Positions 34,948 through 41,470 of a stretch of 64,000 bases of DNA are shown here, in pieces. The translations under genes were made by a program, and so were the position numbers. Positions within the stretch are counted from its first letter, which is position 1. Every line of letters begins with the position of its first letter. Source of the stretch: Streptomyces sp. NBC_00249 (GTDB taxonomy: Bacteria > Actinomycetota > Actinomycetes > Streptomycetales > Streptomycetaceae); contig NZ_JAPEMV010000003.1 in the NCBI RefSeq assembly GCF_026342355.1, forward strand, positions 682,001 to 746,000, written 5' to 3'. Below the pieces are notes generated by a model. That model saw nothing but the letters and a program-made list of their open reading frames with translations, ran no database searches and was not told the DNA's origin.

Positions 34948-37293
34948 TCAGGACACCGTGGCCGCGCTGTCCACCTCGGTCAGCCTGACCGTGCACAGCC
35001 CGCCGCGCTCGCTCTTCACGTCCGTCACCTTGAGCTGCGTGCCCGGCGTGAGGATGTACTCCTCCTCCCCGGTGAAGGCGGAGAAGTTCCGGATCCCCAC
35101 CGCCTTGGCGGGCGTCACCTCGAAGAGCGTCCGCTTGCCGCGGCTGCCCAGGAAGGACCGGGCCACGTTCCGCTCGGAGGTGCACGAGGAGACGCCCCAC
35201 CAGGTCACCGTCCGGCCGACCGGGTACTGCGCCCGCAGATCCAGCGACACGCCGCGCCACAGTGGCTGCGTGTGGGCGGGCAGCCCCGATACCGCCGAGA
35301 ACAGCAGTCGCAGGTACGGCAGGTAGGGCGTCACCCTGGTGCGGTCCGGGGAGCGGAGGACGGCGTTGATCTCCCGGTAGAAGGCGGACTCGCAGGTGTA
35401 GAGGTAGAGCGCGGCGATCGCGTCGGCGGACAGGCCGCTGGAGGTCTCGTCCGCCCGCCGCTTGCCGAAGTCGCGCGACCGGCCGATGTGTCCGGTGAGC
35501 CCGGCCAGCGTCTCGGCGACCGGTGCGACGGCGTCCTGGAAGTCCATCAGCGGGGTGTCGAACACCCCGGTGATGGCGGGGAGGACCAGGCCCTCGTCCT
35601 TGACGCTGGTGAGGCGCTCCAGGTACAGCTGGTGCAGGTTCATGGTCGATTCGATGAAGGCGCCCATACGGGCCGCGACACCCCCGTCCGATCCGCCCGC
35701 CCCGGCCGCGCCCTCGTTCCACCCCTTGCTCGGCAGCCAGTCGATGCCGTCGGCGCCCAGCGACGCGAGGGCCTCGTTCACCAGGGCGAAGTGGTCGCCC
35801 TCGCAGAAGATGTCGCCCTGCGCCGCCGGGTTCGCGTGGTCGATGTGCCGGACCTCGACGTCCGGGTACTTCTCCTGGAGCCGCAGGACCACCCTCTTCA
35901 GATTGCGGGCGTGCGCCCCCCACCAGGCGAACACGACCCCGCGGTCCTCCTCGTCGGCGTCCTGCTTGGCCTTGAGTATCTCCTCGACGATCCGTTCGGC
36001 GACGGGCCGCCAGAACGCCGTGTGCTGGTCGGCGCCCATCGCTCCGTCGCCGCTGGCCGTGAGCGAGGCGTTCAGCAGCAGCACGCCCTGCGTGAGCATC
36101 GCCTGGAACCACTCCGGCGGCTGGACCGTGTCCCGCTCCTTCAACAGCGCGCGGACGTCGGCGATGGGCGTCTTCTTGGCGATGCCGTACTTCCACATCG
36201 CCGCCGCCTTGATGAGGCAGCGGATGCTGACGACCCTGCCGAACTGACTGTCCTTCCAGTCGCTGAAGGTGTTGTCGAACATGGCTATACCGGTCGCGCT
36301 CTCCGGGCGCGGGTACGGGTTCTGGCCGAAGGCGACGACCTTCCACTTGTGCGGCGGATGGGGCTTGAGGGCCTGGAAGGTCAACTCGCGGACCGGGACG
36401 ACCTCGGGGCTGCGGCCCTTCCCGATGAAGCGGGCGGCGTCCGGCTGCGCCTCGATGACGGGCTTCAGGAGCGGAAGCCAGGGCTCACCGCCGCCGTTGA
36501 AGAGTTCGGCGAGAGCCAGGGGGTCGTTCGCGTCAGTCATGGGGGAGTGGCTTTCGCTGGTCGTGGTCGTGGTCGTGGTCGTGGGCGCGGTCGAGGGAGG
36601 GACGAGGCCGGCAGGAGCAGGCGCAGGGGCGGCGGCCTTCGGCGGCACGATGCGTACCCGCTCCTCGACCGGGGCGTCCTCGATGCCGCCCAGCTGCGCG
36701 ATGATCGTGGCGCGCAGCTCGTCGTCGTCCTCGAACCAGTGGTCGTGGAAGAGCGTGTAGCCGGTCCACATCAGATTGGCGCACACCCTGGCCGGTACCC
36801 GACCGGTCTGCGCACCCATCCCGACCAGCGCTACGGAACGGATGCTGCCCGGCGCCTTCCGGTTCTGCCGGTGGACGGCCTGGAACGCGGCGGCGCACGC
36901 CAGGGCCACGTTCAGCGTGGCACTCACGTTCTGCGAGGACTGCACCATGGTCGGCGTCGATATCAGGAACCGTGGGACGCTCGCCCCGGACGGGACACAG
37001 ACCGCGCTGCCCACCGGGAGCGCTCCGGCGAACCGGTCCCGGATCGCCCGCTGCACCCGTACCTGTATGCCGGATCCGAGGTACCGCTTGACGGCGGCGT
37101 CGACCCCGCCGTCCATCCGGCCCCGGGAGTTCGTCGGGGTGACCCAGGCGTCGACGTCCTCGTCGAGGATCGAGCCCTTGCGGATCTCGATGCCCGGGGT
37201 GTCCGCGAACGCCGCCCGCCACGCCTCCACCACACGCTCGTTGACGTCTGTCAGCACCACCCGCAGCGGGGGCTGAACACTGCTCTCGGTCAT
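34948..37293 (-). CDS. Three-domain fusion: macro domain, uracil-DNA glycosylase-like domain and ADP-ribosyltransferase
   Basis: 781 residues from ATG 37293 (CAGGAG six bases upstream). Residues about 1-200 look like a macro domain (SILDEDVDAWVTPTNSRGRM, then DGGVDAAVKRYLG), the fold that binds or removes ADP-ribose. A Pro/Ala and Thr-rich linker (PTTTTTTTTSES) follows. Residues about 252-500 resemble family-1 uracil-DNA glycosylase: GQNPYP near 323 in place of GQDPYH, LLLNASLT, VVFAWWGAHARNLK and a His in the HANPAAQ loop. The usual catalytic Asp is Asn here. The C-terminal part (about 590-781) has the R-S-E triad of arginine-type ADP-ribosyltransferases: LWRGVS near 678, VSSCTSERNVARSF and FTGEEEYIL near 742. 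No signal peptide. The combination suggests NAD-dependent ADP-ribosylation, reversal and base recognition in one chain, probably acting on nucleic acid. Substrate and role are unknown. Confidence 0.8.
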   Translation of the reverse strand: MTESSVQPPLRVVLTDVNERVVEAWRAAFADTPGIEIRKGSILDEDVDAWVTPTNSRGRMDGGVDAAVKRYLGSGIQVRVQRAIRDRFAGALPVGSAVCVPSGASVPRFLISTPTMVQSSQNVSATLNVALACAAAFQAVHRQNRKAPGSIRSVALVGMGAQTGRVPARVCANLMWTGYTLFHDHWFEDDDELRATIIAQLGGIEDAPVEERVRIVPPKAAAPAPAPAGLVPPSTAPTTTTTTTTSESHSPMTDANDPLALAELFNGGGEPWLPLLKPVIEAQPDAARFIGKGRSPEVVPVRELTFQALKPHPPHKWKVVAFGQNPYPRPESATGIAMFDNTFSDWKDSQFGRVVSIRCLIKAAAMWKYGIAKKTPIADVRALLKERDTVQPPEWFQAMLTQGVLLLNASLTASGDGAMGADQHTAFWRPVAERIVEEILKAKQDADEEDRGVVFAWWGAHARNLKRVVLRLQEKYPDVEVRHIDHANPAAQGDIFCEGDHFALVNEALASLGADGIDWLPSKGWNEGAAGAGGSDGGVAARMGAFIESTMNLHQLYLERLTSVKDEGLVLPAITGVFDTPLMDFQDAVAPVAETLAGLTGHIGRSRDFGKRRADETSSGLSADAIAALYLYTCESAFYREINAVLRSPDRTRVTPYLPYLRLLFSAVSGLPAHTQPLWRGVSLDLRAQYPVGRTVTWWGVSSCTSERNVARSFLGSRGKRTLFEVTPAKAVGIRNFSAFTGEEEYILTPGTQLKVTDVKSERGGLCTVRLTEVDSAATVS

Positions 37294-37380
37294 CGTCCAC
37301 TCCTGTCGGGGAAAGGCCCTTGCACTACCCCGAACGTAACCGGCACCACTGACAACGCGGCTCCGGAAAGCGGCTGATGA

Positions 37381-37500
37381 CCTGCCGTCACGGCACCCCG
37401 CGAGCACGGCTGCGACGCAGCCGCCCAGGCTGTGGCCGATCACGCTGACCGTCGCCCGCGCGGGCGCGTTCGTCAGGAGGAGGGTGAGCGGCCCATTGGG
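37381..37500 (-). pseudogene. Fragment of an alpha/beta hydrolase (lipase-like)
   Basis: On the minus strand one frame reads LTNAPARATVSVIGHSLGG followed by CVAAVLAGC, the nucleophile elbow of a lipase. Nothing resembling the rest of such an enzyme is present on either side, and the frame has no good start. It looks like a decayed remnant upstream of the fusion gene rather than part of it. Confidence 0.35.
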
Positions 37501-37608
37501 CTACTCGCGACCGCGCGTCCGCCGTGGCGGCCATGAAAATCGCTGTCCGGATGCCGGAGCACGGTGATAGACACCCGGAGTGGAAAACATTGTCGGGTCG
37601 GAGGCGGC

Positions 37609-38046
37609 ATGGCCAAGGAATTCCAAGTGACGTACGACTGCGCCGACCCGGGCGCGCAAGCGGCGTTCTGGGCTCAGGCGCTCGGCTACCGCGTCCAGGG
37701 GCCGCCCGCGGGCTTCCCCGACTGGACGGCCGCGCTGACGGCGCGGGGCGTGCCGCCCGAGCATCACAACGACCAGGCGGCCATCACGGATCCGGACGGC
37801 AAGGGACCGCGGTTGTTCTTCCAGAAGGTCCCGGAGGGCAAGACGGCAGCGAAGAACCGCTTGCACCTGGACGTACGCGCAGCCCCCGGCCTGATTGGGG
37901 ACGAGCGGATGGCCGTGCTGGAGACGGAGGCCACCAGGCTGGAGGGGCTGGGAGCGAACCGGCTGTACCGGCTCGATGCCGATGACCAGGACGAGGGGAT
38001 CATCGTGATGACCGACCCGGAAGGGAATGAATTCTGCCTGGACTGA
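37609..38046 (+). CDS. VOC-superfamily (glyoxalase-like) protein
   Basis: 145 residues from ATG 37609, with GGAGG five bases upstream. It opens FQVTYDCADPGAQAAFWAQALGY, the typical first beta-alpha-beta unit of small actinobacterial glyoxalase-like proteins, and ends VMTDPEGNEFCLD, the last metal-site segment (Glu). A second unit (NRLHLDVRA) supplies a His. The vicinal oxygen chelate fold could serve metal-dependent isomerisation or dioxygenation or bind a drug; substrate unknown. It is soluble and stands alone between the fusion gene and the maleylpyruvate-isomerase-like gene. Confidence 0.88.
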   Translation: MAKEFQVTYDCADPGAQAAFWAQALGYRVQGPPAGFPDWTAALTARGVPPEHHNDQAAITDPDGKGPRLFFQKVPEGKTAAKNRLHLDVRAAPGLIGDERMAVLETEATRLEGLGANRLYRLDADDQDEGIIVMTDPEGNEFCLD

Positions 38047-38340
38047 TGTGGGGGTGCGGGTGGTACCAGGTGGTGGCCGCGGGCCGGTCGACGGGCCAGG
38101 GCCGGGGGAGACCGCCCGAGTGAGGCGTGCGGCTCGGCGAGGTTCACCCGTTCGCGGCGCGGGCGACGTCGTCTCCGGCAACCCGCCGCACGAGGCTCGC
38201 GCGGAGTCCGGCCAGCCGGCCGATCTCGGGTCAAGCCCAGCGTTGACGGGGACTCTCGAAGACGGCGGCCCGTGTGTCGCTGAGTACGGCCTGCGCCGCA
38301 GGCCTACCCTTCAGACCCATCGTCCCGGAGGGAGCGGAAG

Positions 38341-38940
38341 ATGTCCGATACGGCGATTGTCGACCTCGCACCACAAGCCCGGATCCTGGCCGGTCTCGTG
38401 GTGGGTGTTCCGGACGCCCGCCTCGCCGGCCGTACGCCGTGTCCCGCGTACGCGGTCAGTGACCTGCTGGGCCACCTCGCAGGACTCGCTGCCGCCTTCC
38501 GTGACGCGGGACGCAAGGACCTGGGCCCCACGACGGACACGGCCCCCGGCGCGGCCGCGCCGTCCTTGCCCGCCGACTGGCGCGAGGAGCTGCCCCGGCT
38601 CCTCGGGGAACTGGCCGAGGCCTGGAAGGACCCGGCTGCCTGGACCGGTATGACCCGCGCGGGCGGAGTGGACCTGCCCGGCGACATCGCGGGCGCGGTG
38701 GCCGTCGACGAGCTGGTCATCCACGGCTGGGACCTGGCCCGGTCCACCGGCCAGGAGTACGCACCCGATGGGGCCGCGCTGAGAGCCTCGCACGCCTTCT
38801 TGCTGGCGTCCGTCGAGGACGAGGGCCGTGGGGAGATCTTCGGAGCGGTCGTGCCCGTACCGGACGACGCCCCGCTGCTGGACCGGGCGGTGGGGCTCAG
38901 CGGGCGCGATCCGGGATGGACGGCGCCGAGATCTCACTGA
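38341..38940 (+). CDS. Maleylpyruvate-isomerase-fold (mycothiol-dependent/DinB-like) protein, TIGR03086 type
   Basis: 199 residues with a GGAGGGAGCGGAAG ribosome binding region directly upstream. The protein resembles actinobacterial metal-binding proteins of the mycothiol-dependent maleylpyruvate isomerase fold: LAGRTPCPAYAVSDLLGHLA near residue 40 carries the first metal-binding His, and AVAVDELVIHGWDLARSTG near 120-140 carries the second His and an Asp. Such proteins are thought to use mycothiol or a divalent metal, but most have no known substrate. It is soluble. A long leader region of the next gene begins just after its stop. Confidence 0.82.
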   Translation: MSDTAIVDLAPQARILAGLVVGVPDARLAGRTPCPAYAVSDLLGHLAGLAAAFRDAGRKDLGPTTDTAPGAAAPSLPADWREELPRLLGELAEAWKDPAAWTGMTRAGGVDLPGDIAGAVAVDELVIHGWDLARSTGQEYAPDGAALRASHAFLLASVEDEGRGEIFGAVVPVPDDAPLLDRAVGLSGRDPGWTAPRSH

Positions 38941-38989
38941 CGCCGACCGAGGCGTCTTCCACAGCGGACCGGCCGACCGGCGGCGTCGA

Positions 38990-39440
38990 GGATCCGGGTG
39001 CGGTACCAGGAAGGCGGCGTTCGAGGCGCCCGTCTCCTTCGATTCGGGGGCGGAATCCGCCCCCGACCACCCCCGCCAAAGGGGTACGAACGGTTACAGC
39101 AGGTGAGATTCCGGCGCTGTGCCGGTGACCCGCCCCACAGGACCCAGGTCACATACGAGCCGGGCTAGTAGCCCCTGAAGCCCCCGTACGCACCACCTGG
39201 CACCGCCTCCCACCTGCACGGACACACCCACCCCTGCCTCCGGGCCGTTGCACCCCCGCTGCGAGGTCCACTAGTAAGCGGCATCGTTGCCAGCCCTGCC
39301 GGCGGTCTGTAGAACTGGATGAGTCGCCAGGCGGCACGGGTGCTTCACCCGCCGCCGACGGATCCCCTCTCCCCCGTGTGAGTGGCTCACGCATGTCCCG
39401 GCATGCCGCGACCGTCCTTGTCCCCTTCGGAAGGTTCATC
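38990..39440 (+). promoter_or_regulatory. Long structured 5' leader of the transglycosylase gene; possible c-di-AMP (ydaO-like) riboswitch
   Basis: About 500 bp without a gene. It contains several G/C-rich inverted repeats, including GGGCTAGTAGCCC (39162-39174), and two stretches that recall actinobacterial ydaO leaders: CCAAAGGGGTACGAACGG (39077-39094) and AGTAAGCGGCATCG at about 39272-39285. Riboswitches of this class precede cell-wall hydrolase genes in Streptomyces, and a secreted transglycosylase follows. The match is partial and by eye only, so the riboswitch assignment is weak; the region could simply be a long promoter/leader. Confidence 0.3.
39330..39356 (+). terminator. Strong hairpin in the leader, possible attenuator
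   Basis: GGCGGC-AC-GGGTG (39330-39342) pairs with CACCCGCCGCC (39346-39356) around a CTT loop, an 11-bp stem with a 2-nt bulge, 85 bp before the transglycosylase start. It could be the expression platform of the leader. There is no T tract. Confidence 0.45.
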
Positions 39441-39441
39441 C

Positions 39442-39846
39442 GTGTCCAACGCTGTCATCCGCCGCATCGCCGCCTCGAAGAAGACCCTCGCGGGTTCCGT
39501 CCTCGCCCTGGGCGTCGCCGGTTCCCTGCTCGCCGCGGCGCCCGCCCAGGCGGCCCCCGCGAGCGCCAAGGCGATCGCCCAGCAGATGATCAAGGACCCG
39601 GCGCAGTTCGCGGCCTTCAACAAGATCGTTTCGCACGAGAGCGGCTGGGACTACACCGCCACGAACTCCTCCTCGGGCGCCTACGGCCTGGTCCAGGCCC
39701 TGCCGGCCTCGAAGATGGCCTCGGCGGGCTCGGACTGGAAGACCAACCCGGCCACCCAGATCAAGTGGGGCCTGGACTACATGAACGAGCGCTACGGCAG
39801 CCCCGTCGGCGCCTGGAACTTCTGGCAGAACAACCACTGGTACTAA
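39442..39846 (+). CDS. Secreted transglycosylase-like (SLT/Rpf-type) cell-wall hydrolase
   Basis: 134 residues from GTG 39442, with GGAAGG seven bases upstream. The signal peptide is clear (KKTLAGSVLALGVAGSLLAA, cleavage near AQAAPA). The mature domain of about 95 residues has a catalytic Glu in IVSHESGWDYTATNSSSGAY, then GLVQALPASKMASAG and DWKTNPATQIKWGLDYMNER, ending GAWNFWQNNHWY, which matches small actinobacterial lytic transglycosylases that cleave peptidoglycan outside the cell. It is followed by a strong terminator. The long leader suggests control at the RNA level. Confidence 0.92.
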   Translation: MSNAVIRRIAASKKTLAGSVLALGVAGSLLAAAPAQAAPASAKAIAQQMIKDPAQFAAFNKIVSHESGWDYTATNSSSGAYGLVQALPASKMASAGSDWKTNPATQIKWGLDYMNERYGSPVGAWNFWQNNHWY

Positions 39847-39883
39847 AAACCACCAGCAGTAACCGCCAGACACACGCACGAGA

Positions 39884-39914
39884 GACGCCCGGCCGGGATT
39901 CCCCGCCGGGCGTC
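39884..39914. terminator. Terminator between convergent transglycosylase and ATP-grasp genes
   Basis: GACGCCCGGC (39884-39893) pairs perfectly with GCCGGGCGTC (39905-39914) around an 11-base loop and is followed by TT. It lies 37 bp after the transglycosylase stop and can serve both converging genes. Confidence 0.8.
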
Positions 39915-40015
39915 TTCGCGTACACGGCGAGCGCGAGGTCCCGGAGAGGATCGGCAGCCGGCGGCCCGGGGAACAAGGACCGCACCCCGGACGATCCCGC
40001 GGGGGTGGGCCGGCG

Positions 40016-41116
40016 TCAGCCTCGGAAGTCGCGCCTGGCCGTCCGTGAGAGGGCCGGGTGGGTGGTGAAGTGGTCGAGAGCGGCTTCGCTGACGCGGTCG
40101 TCCGACGCGCCGCGTTCGAACCAGGCCCAGTCGCCGTTGCCGTTGCATTCGAGGAACACCGGGGTGCCCTCGGGGGTGGCGAGGAAGTCGAAGCCCGAGA
40201 AGGAGTAGCCCGTGCGGGCCAGGAGAGCCGTGACGTGGCGGGCCAGCGGCGCCGGAACGTCCGTCGCGGTGACCGATACGGACTCCGGCCGGGCCCAGAC
40301 GTCGCGCGGATCGTGCTTGCGGATCTCGTAGGCGAACAGGCGGGTGCCCACGTTGAACACGCGGACCTCGTGGGTGTGCGGGAGGTACTGCTGGAAGAGC
40401 AGCGGCACCGGCTCCGCGGTCACGGCGGAGGGGGTGACCCGCCGGGGGAAGGCACCCGTCACCTGGGCGGGTTCCGGCTGGACGAAGTGGTCGCCGGGCA
40501 CCTTGGCGATCAGGTCCGCAGGCCGGCATCCCAGCGAGGCCGCTGCTTCCTCCGTGCTGCTGGCGAGCACCGTCCGGGGGACGGGGACTCCGGCGGCGGC
40601 TGCCTGGCGCAGCTGGGCGAGGCGGCTCGCCCGGCGGGACGCGGGCGGGTTGACGTGGGTGGTGGGCCATTCACGCACCACCTCCAGAACGGCCGCCCAC
40701 TGGTCGCGGACGTAGCGCCCGAGGAGCGGTGAGGGCCCGGTCACGACGGCGTTGGGGACGAAGTGCCTGATCCACAGCAGGACGGGCCGCACGAGCAGGC
40801 CGTCGATGCGCATCGTGTCGGCCTCGGGGTCGAGGACGAGGCGGCGCTCCGCGCAGTCGTCGGCGTCGATCCGGTACAACGGGAAGCCCTGGAGCCCCAG
40901 TTCGAGTGAGAGCCGGTCGACCTCCGCGTCGTGGGCGGAGGTGAGGACGACCAGGGCCGGTTCGGGTACGTCGGCGGGCAGCGTACGGAGCTGCGCGCGG
41001 AAACGGCGCTGGTAGTCGACGCCGGCCTGCCGGAACGTGTCCTCGAAGCGCTCGCCCCGCAGGAGGAAAGGGGTATAGGGGGCGGTGGGGGAGTCGGCGT
41101 TCCGGGCCGTGGGCAT
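40016..41116 (-). CDS. ATP-grasp enzyme resembling graspetide-type (MvdC/MvdD, RimK-like) peptide maturases
   Basis: 366 residues from ATG 41116, with GGAGAG eight bases upstream. The N-terminal 100 residues resemble the pre-ATP-grasp domain of MvdD-like enzymes (ALVVLTSAHDAEVDRLSLEL, PLYRIDADDCAERR, and the RPVLLWIRHFVP segment). The ATP-grasp part follows: LIAKVPGD, VPLLFQQYLPHTHEVRVFNV, a segment FAYEIRKHDPRDVWAR, then FSGFDFLATPEGTPVFLECN with the metal-binding Glu and Asn. Such enzymes activate a carboxylate as acyl phosphate and join it to an amine or hydroxyl. It is the last gene of the minus operon, after a PGM1-type ligase and a 25-residue peptide. Likely roles: side-chain ester or amide crosslinking of that peptide, or a second ligation. 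Which of these holds is inference. Confidence 0.82.
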   Translation of the reverse strand: MPTARNADSPTAPYTPFLLRGERFEDTFRQAGVDYQRRFRAQLRTLPADVPEPALVVLTSAHDAEVDRLSLELGLQGFPLYRIDADDCAERRLVLDPEADTMRIDGLLVRPVLLWIRHFVPNAVVTGPSPLLGRYVRDQWAAVLEVVREWPTTHVNPPASRRASRLAQLRQAAAAGVPVPRTVLASSTEEAAASLGCRPADLIAKVPGDHFVQPEPAQVTGAFPRRVTPSAVTAEPVPLLFQQYLPHTHEVRVFNVGTRLFAYEIRKHDPRDVWARPESVSVTATDVPAPLARHVTALLARTGYSFSGFDFLATPEGTPVFLECNGNGDWAWFERGASDDRVSEAALDHFTTHPALSRTARRDFRG

Positions 41117-41181
41117 GGGGCGGGCTCTCCAGGTGTGGGGGGGGGGCGTCGGCGGGAGGCCTGGGGGCGGGCAGGGCACAC

Positions 41182-41220
41182 CGCGTGGCGGGCCCGCCCA
41201 GGTGGGCAGCCCGCCACGCG
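41182..41220 (-). terminator. Perfect 12-bp inverted repeat between the small peptide gene and the second ATP-grasp gene
   Basis: CGCGTGGCGGGC (41182-41193) and GCCCGCCACGCG (41209-41220) pair perfectly around a 15-base loop. It lies 77 bp downstream of the small peptide stop. A partial terminator or RNA-stabilising stem here would make much more peptide message than message for the downstream enzyme, as is common in ribosomal peptide operons. Confidence 0.65.
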
Positions 41221-41297
41221 GCTCCGGCCGACGGCCGGGCGTACGGACGTACGGGCGTACGGACAGGGCCTGGATCGGCCCGGTGCGGGTCCTCGCC

Positions 41298-41375
41298 CTA
41301 CTCGGTCTCGCTCTTGTTCAGGCGTGCGCGCGACGCCTCGTACTGGCGCATGAAGTCCTCGAACTCCTTCTGCAT
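41298..41375 (-). CDS. Candidate ribosomal precursor peptide, 25 residues
   Basis: A 25-codon gene (starts MQKEFEDFMRQYEAS, ends RARLNKSETE) with a strong ribosome binding site (AAGGGGGTG, six bases before ATG). It lies between the two ATP-grasp genes on the same strand, 95 bp after the ligase and followed by a hairpin. The first 15 residues can form an amphipathic, acidic helix like a leader. The last residues combine Lys, Ser and Thr with two Glu, the donors and acceptors used in graspetide crosslinks, and no Cys. Pheganomycin clusters carry a precursor-peptide gene beside the ligase, and this is the only candidate seen. The exact core and processing are unknown. It could also be a non-precursor small protein. 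Confidence 0.65.
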   Translation of the reverse strand: MQKEFEDFMRQYEASRARLNKSETE

Positions 41376-41470
41376 GCTGTTCACCCCCTTCGGTGTGCGA
41401 CGGTGTGGTGGTCCGATCCGCCCACGGGTCGCCCCGCCGGCGGACGGGTCTTCGCGGCGGCACGGCGGAA

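Noticed and set aside
36540..37293. Macro domain and glycosylase-like domain as two separate genes, the second starting at 36540
   Set aside because: The frame is continuous through a Thr linker, and no ribosome site precedes the internal ATG.
39090..39180. Cobalamin riboswitch
   Set aside because: Short CCGGTG/CCCGCC similarities only; the conserved B12 box and the usual B12-related downstream gene are missing.
41137..41146. G10 run as a phase-variable coding switch for the second ATP-grasp gene
   Set aside because: The run lies upstream of the well-supported ATG at 41116, so length changes would not alter the protein; it may be a sequencing-sensitive spot only.
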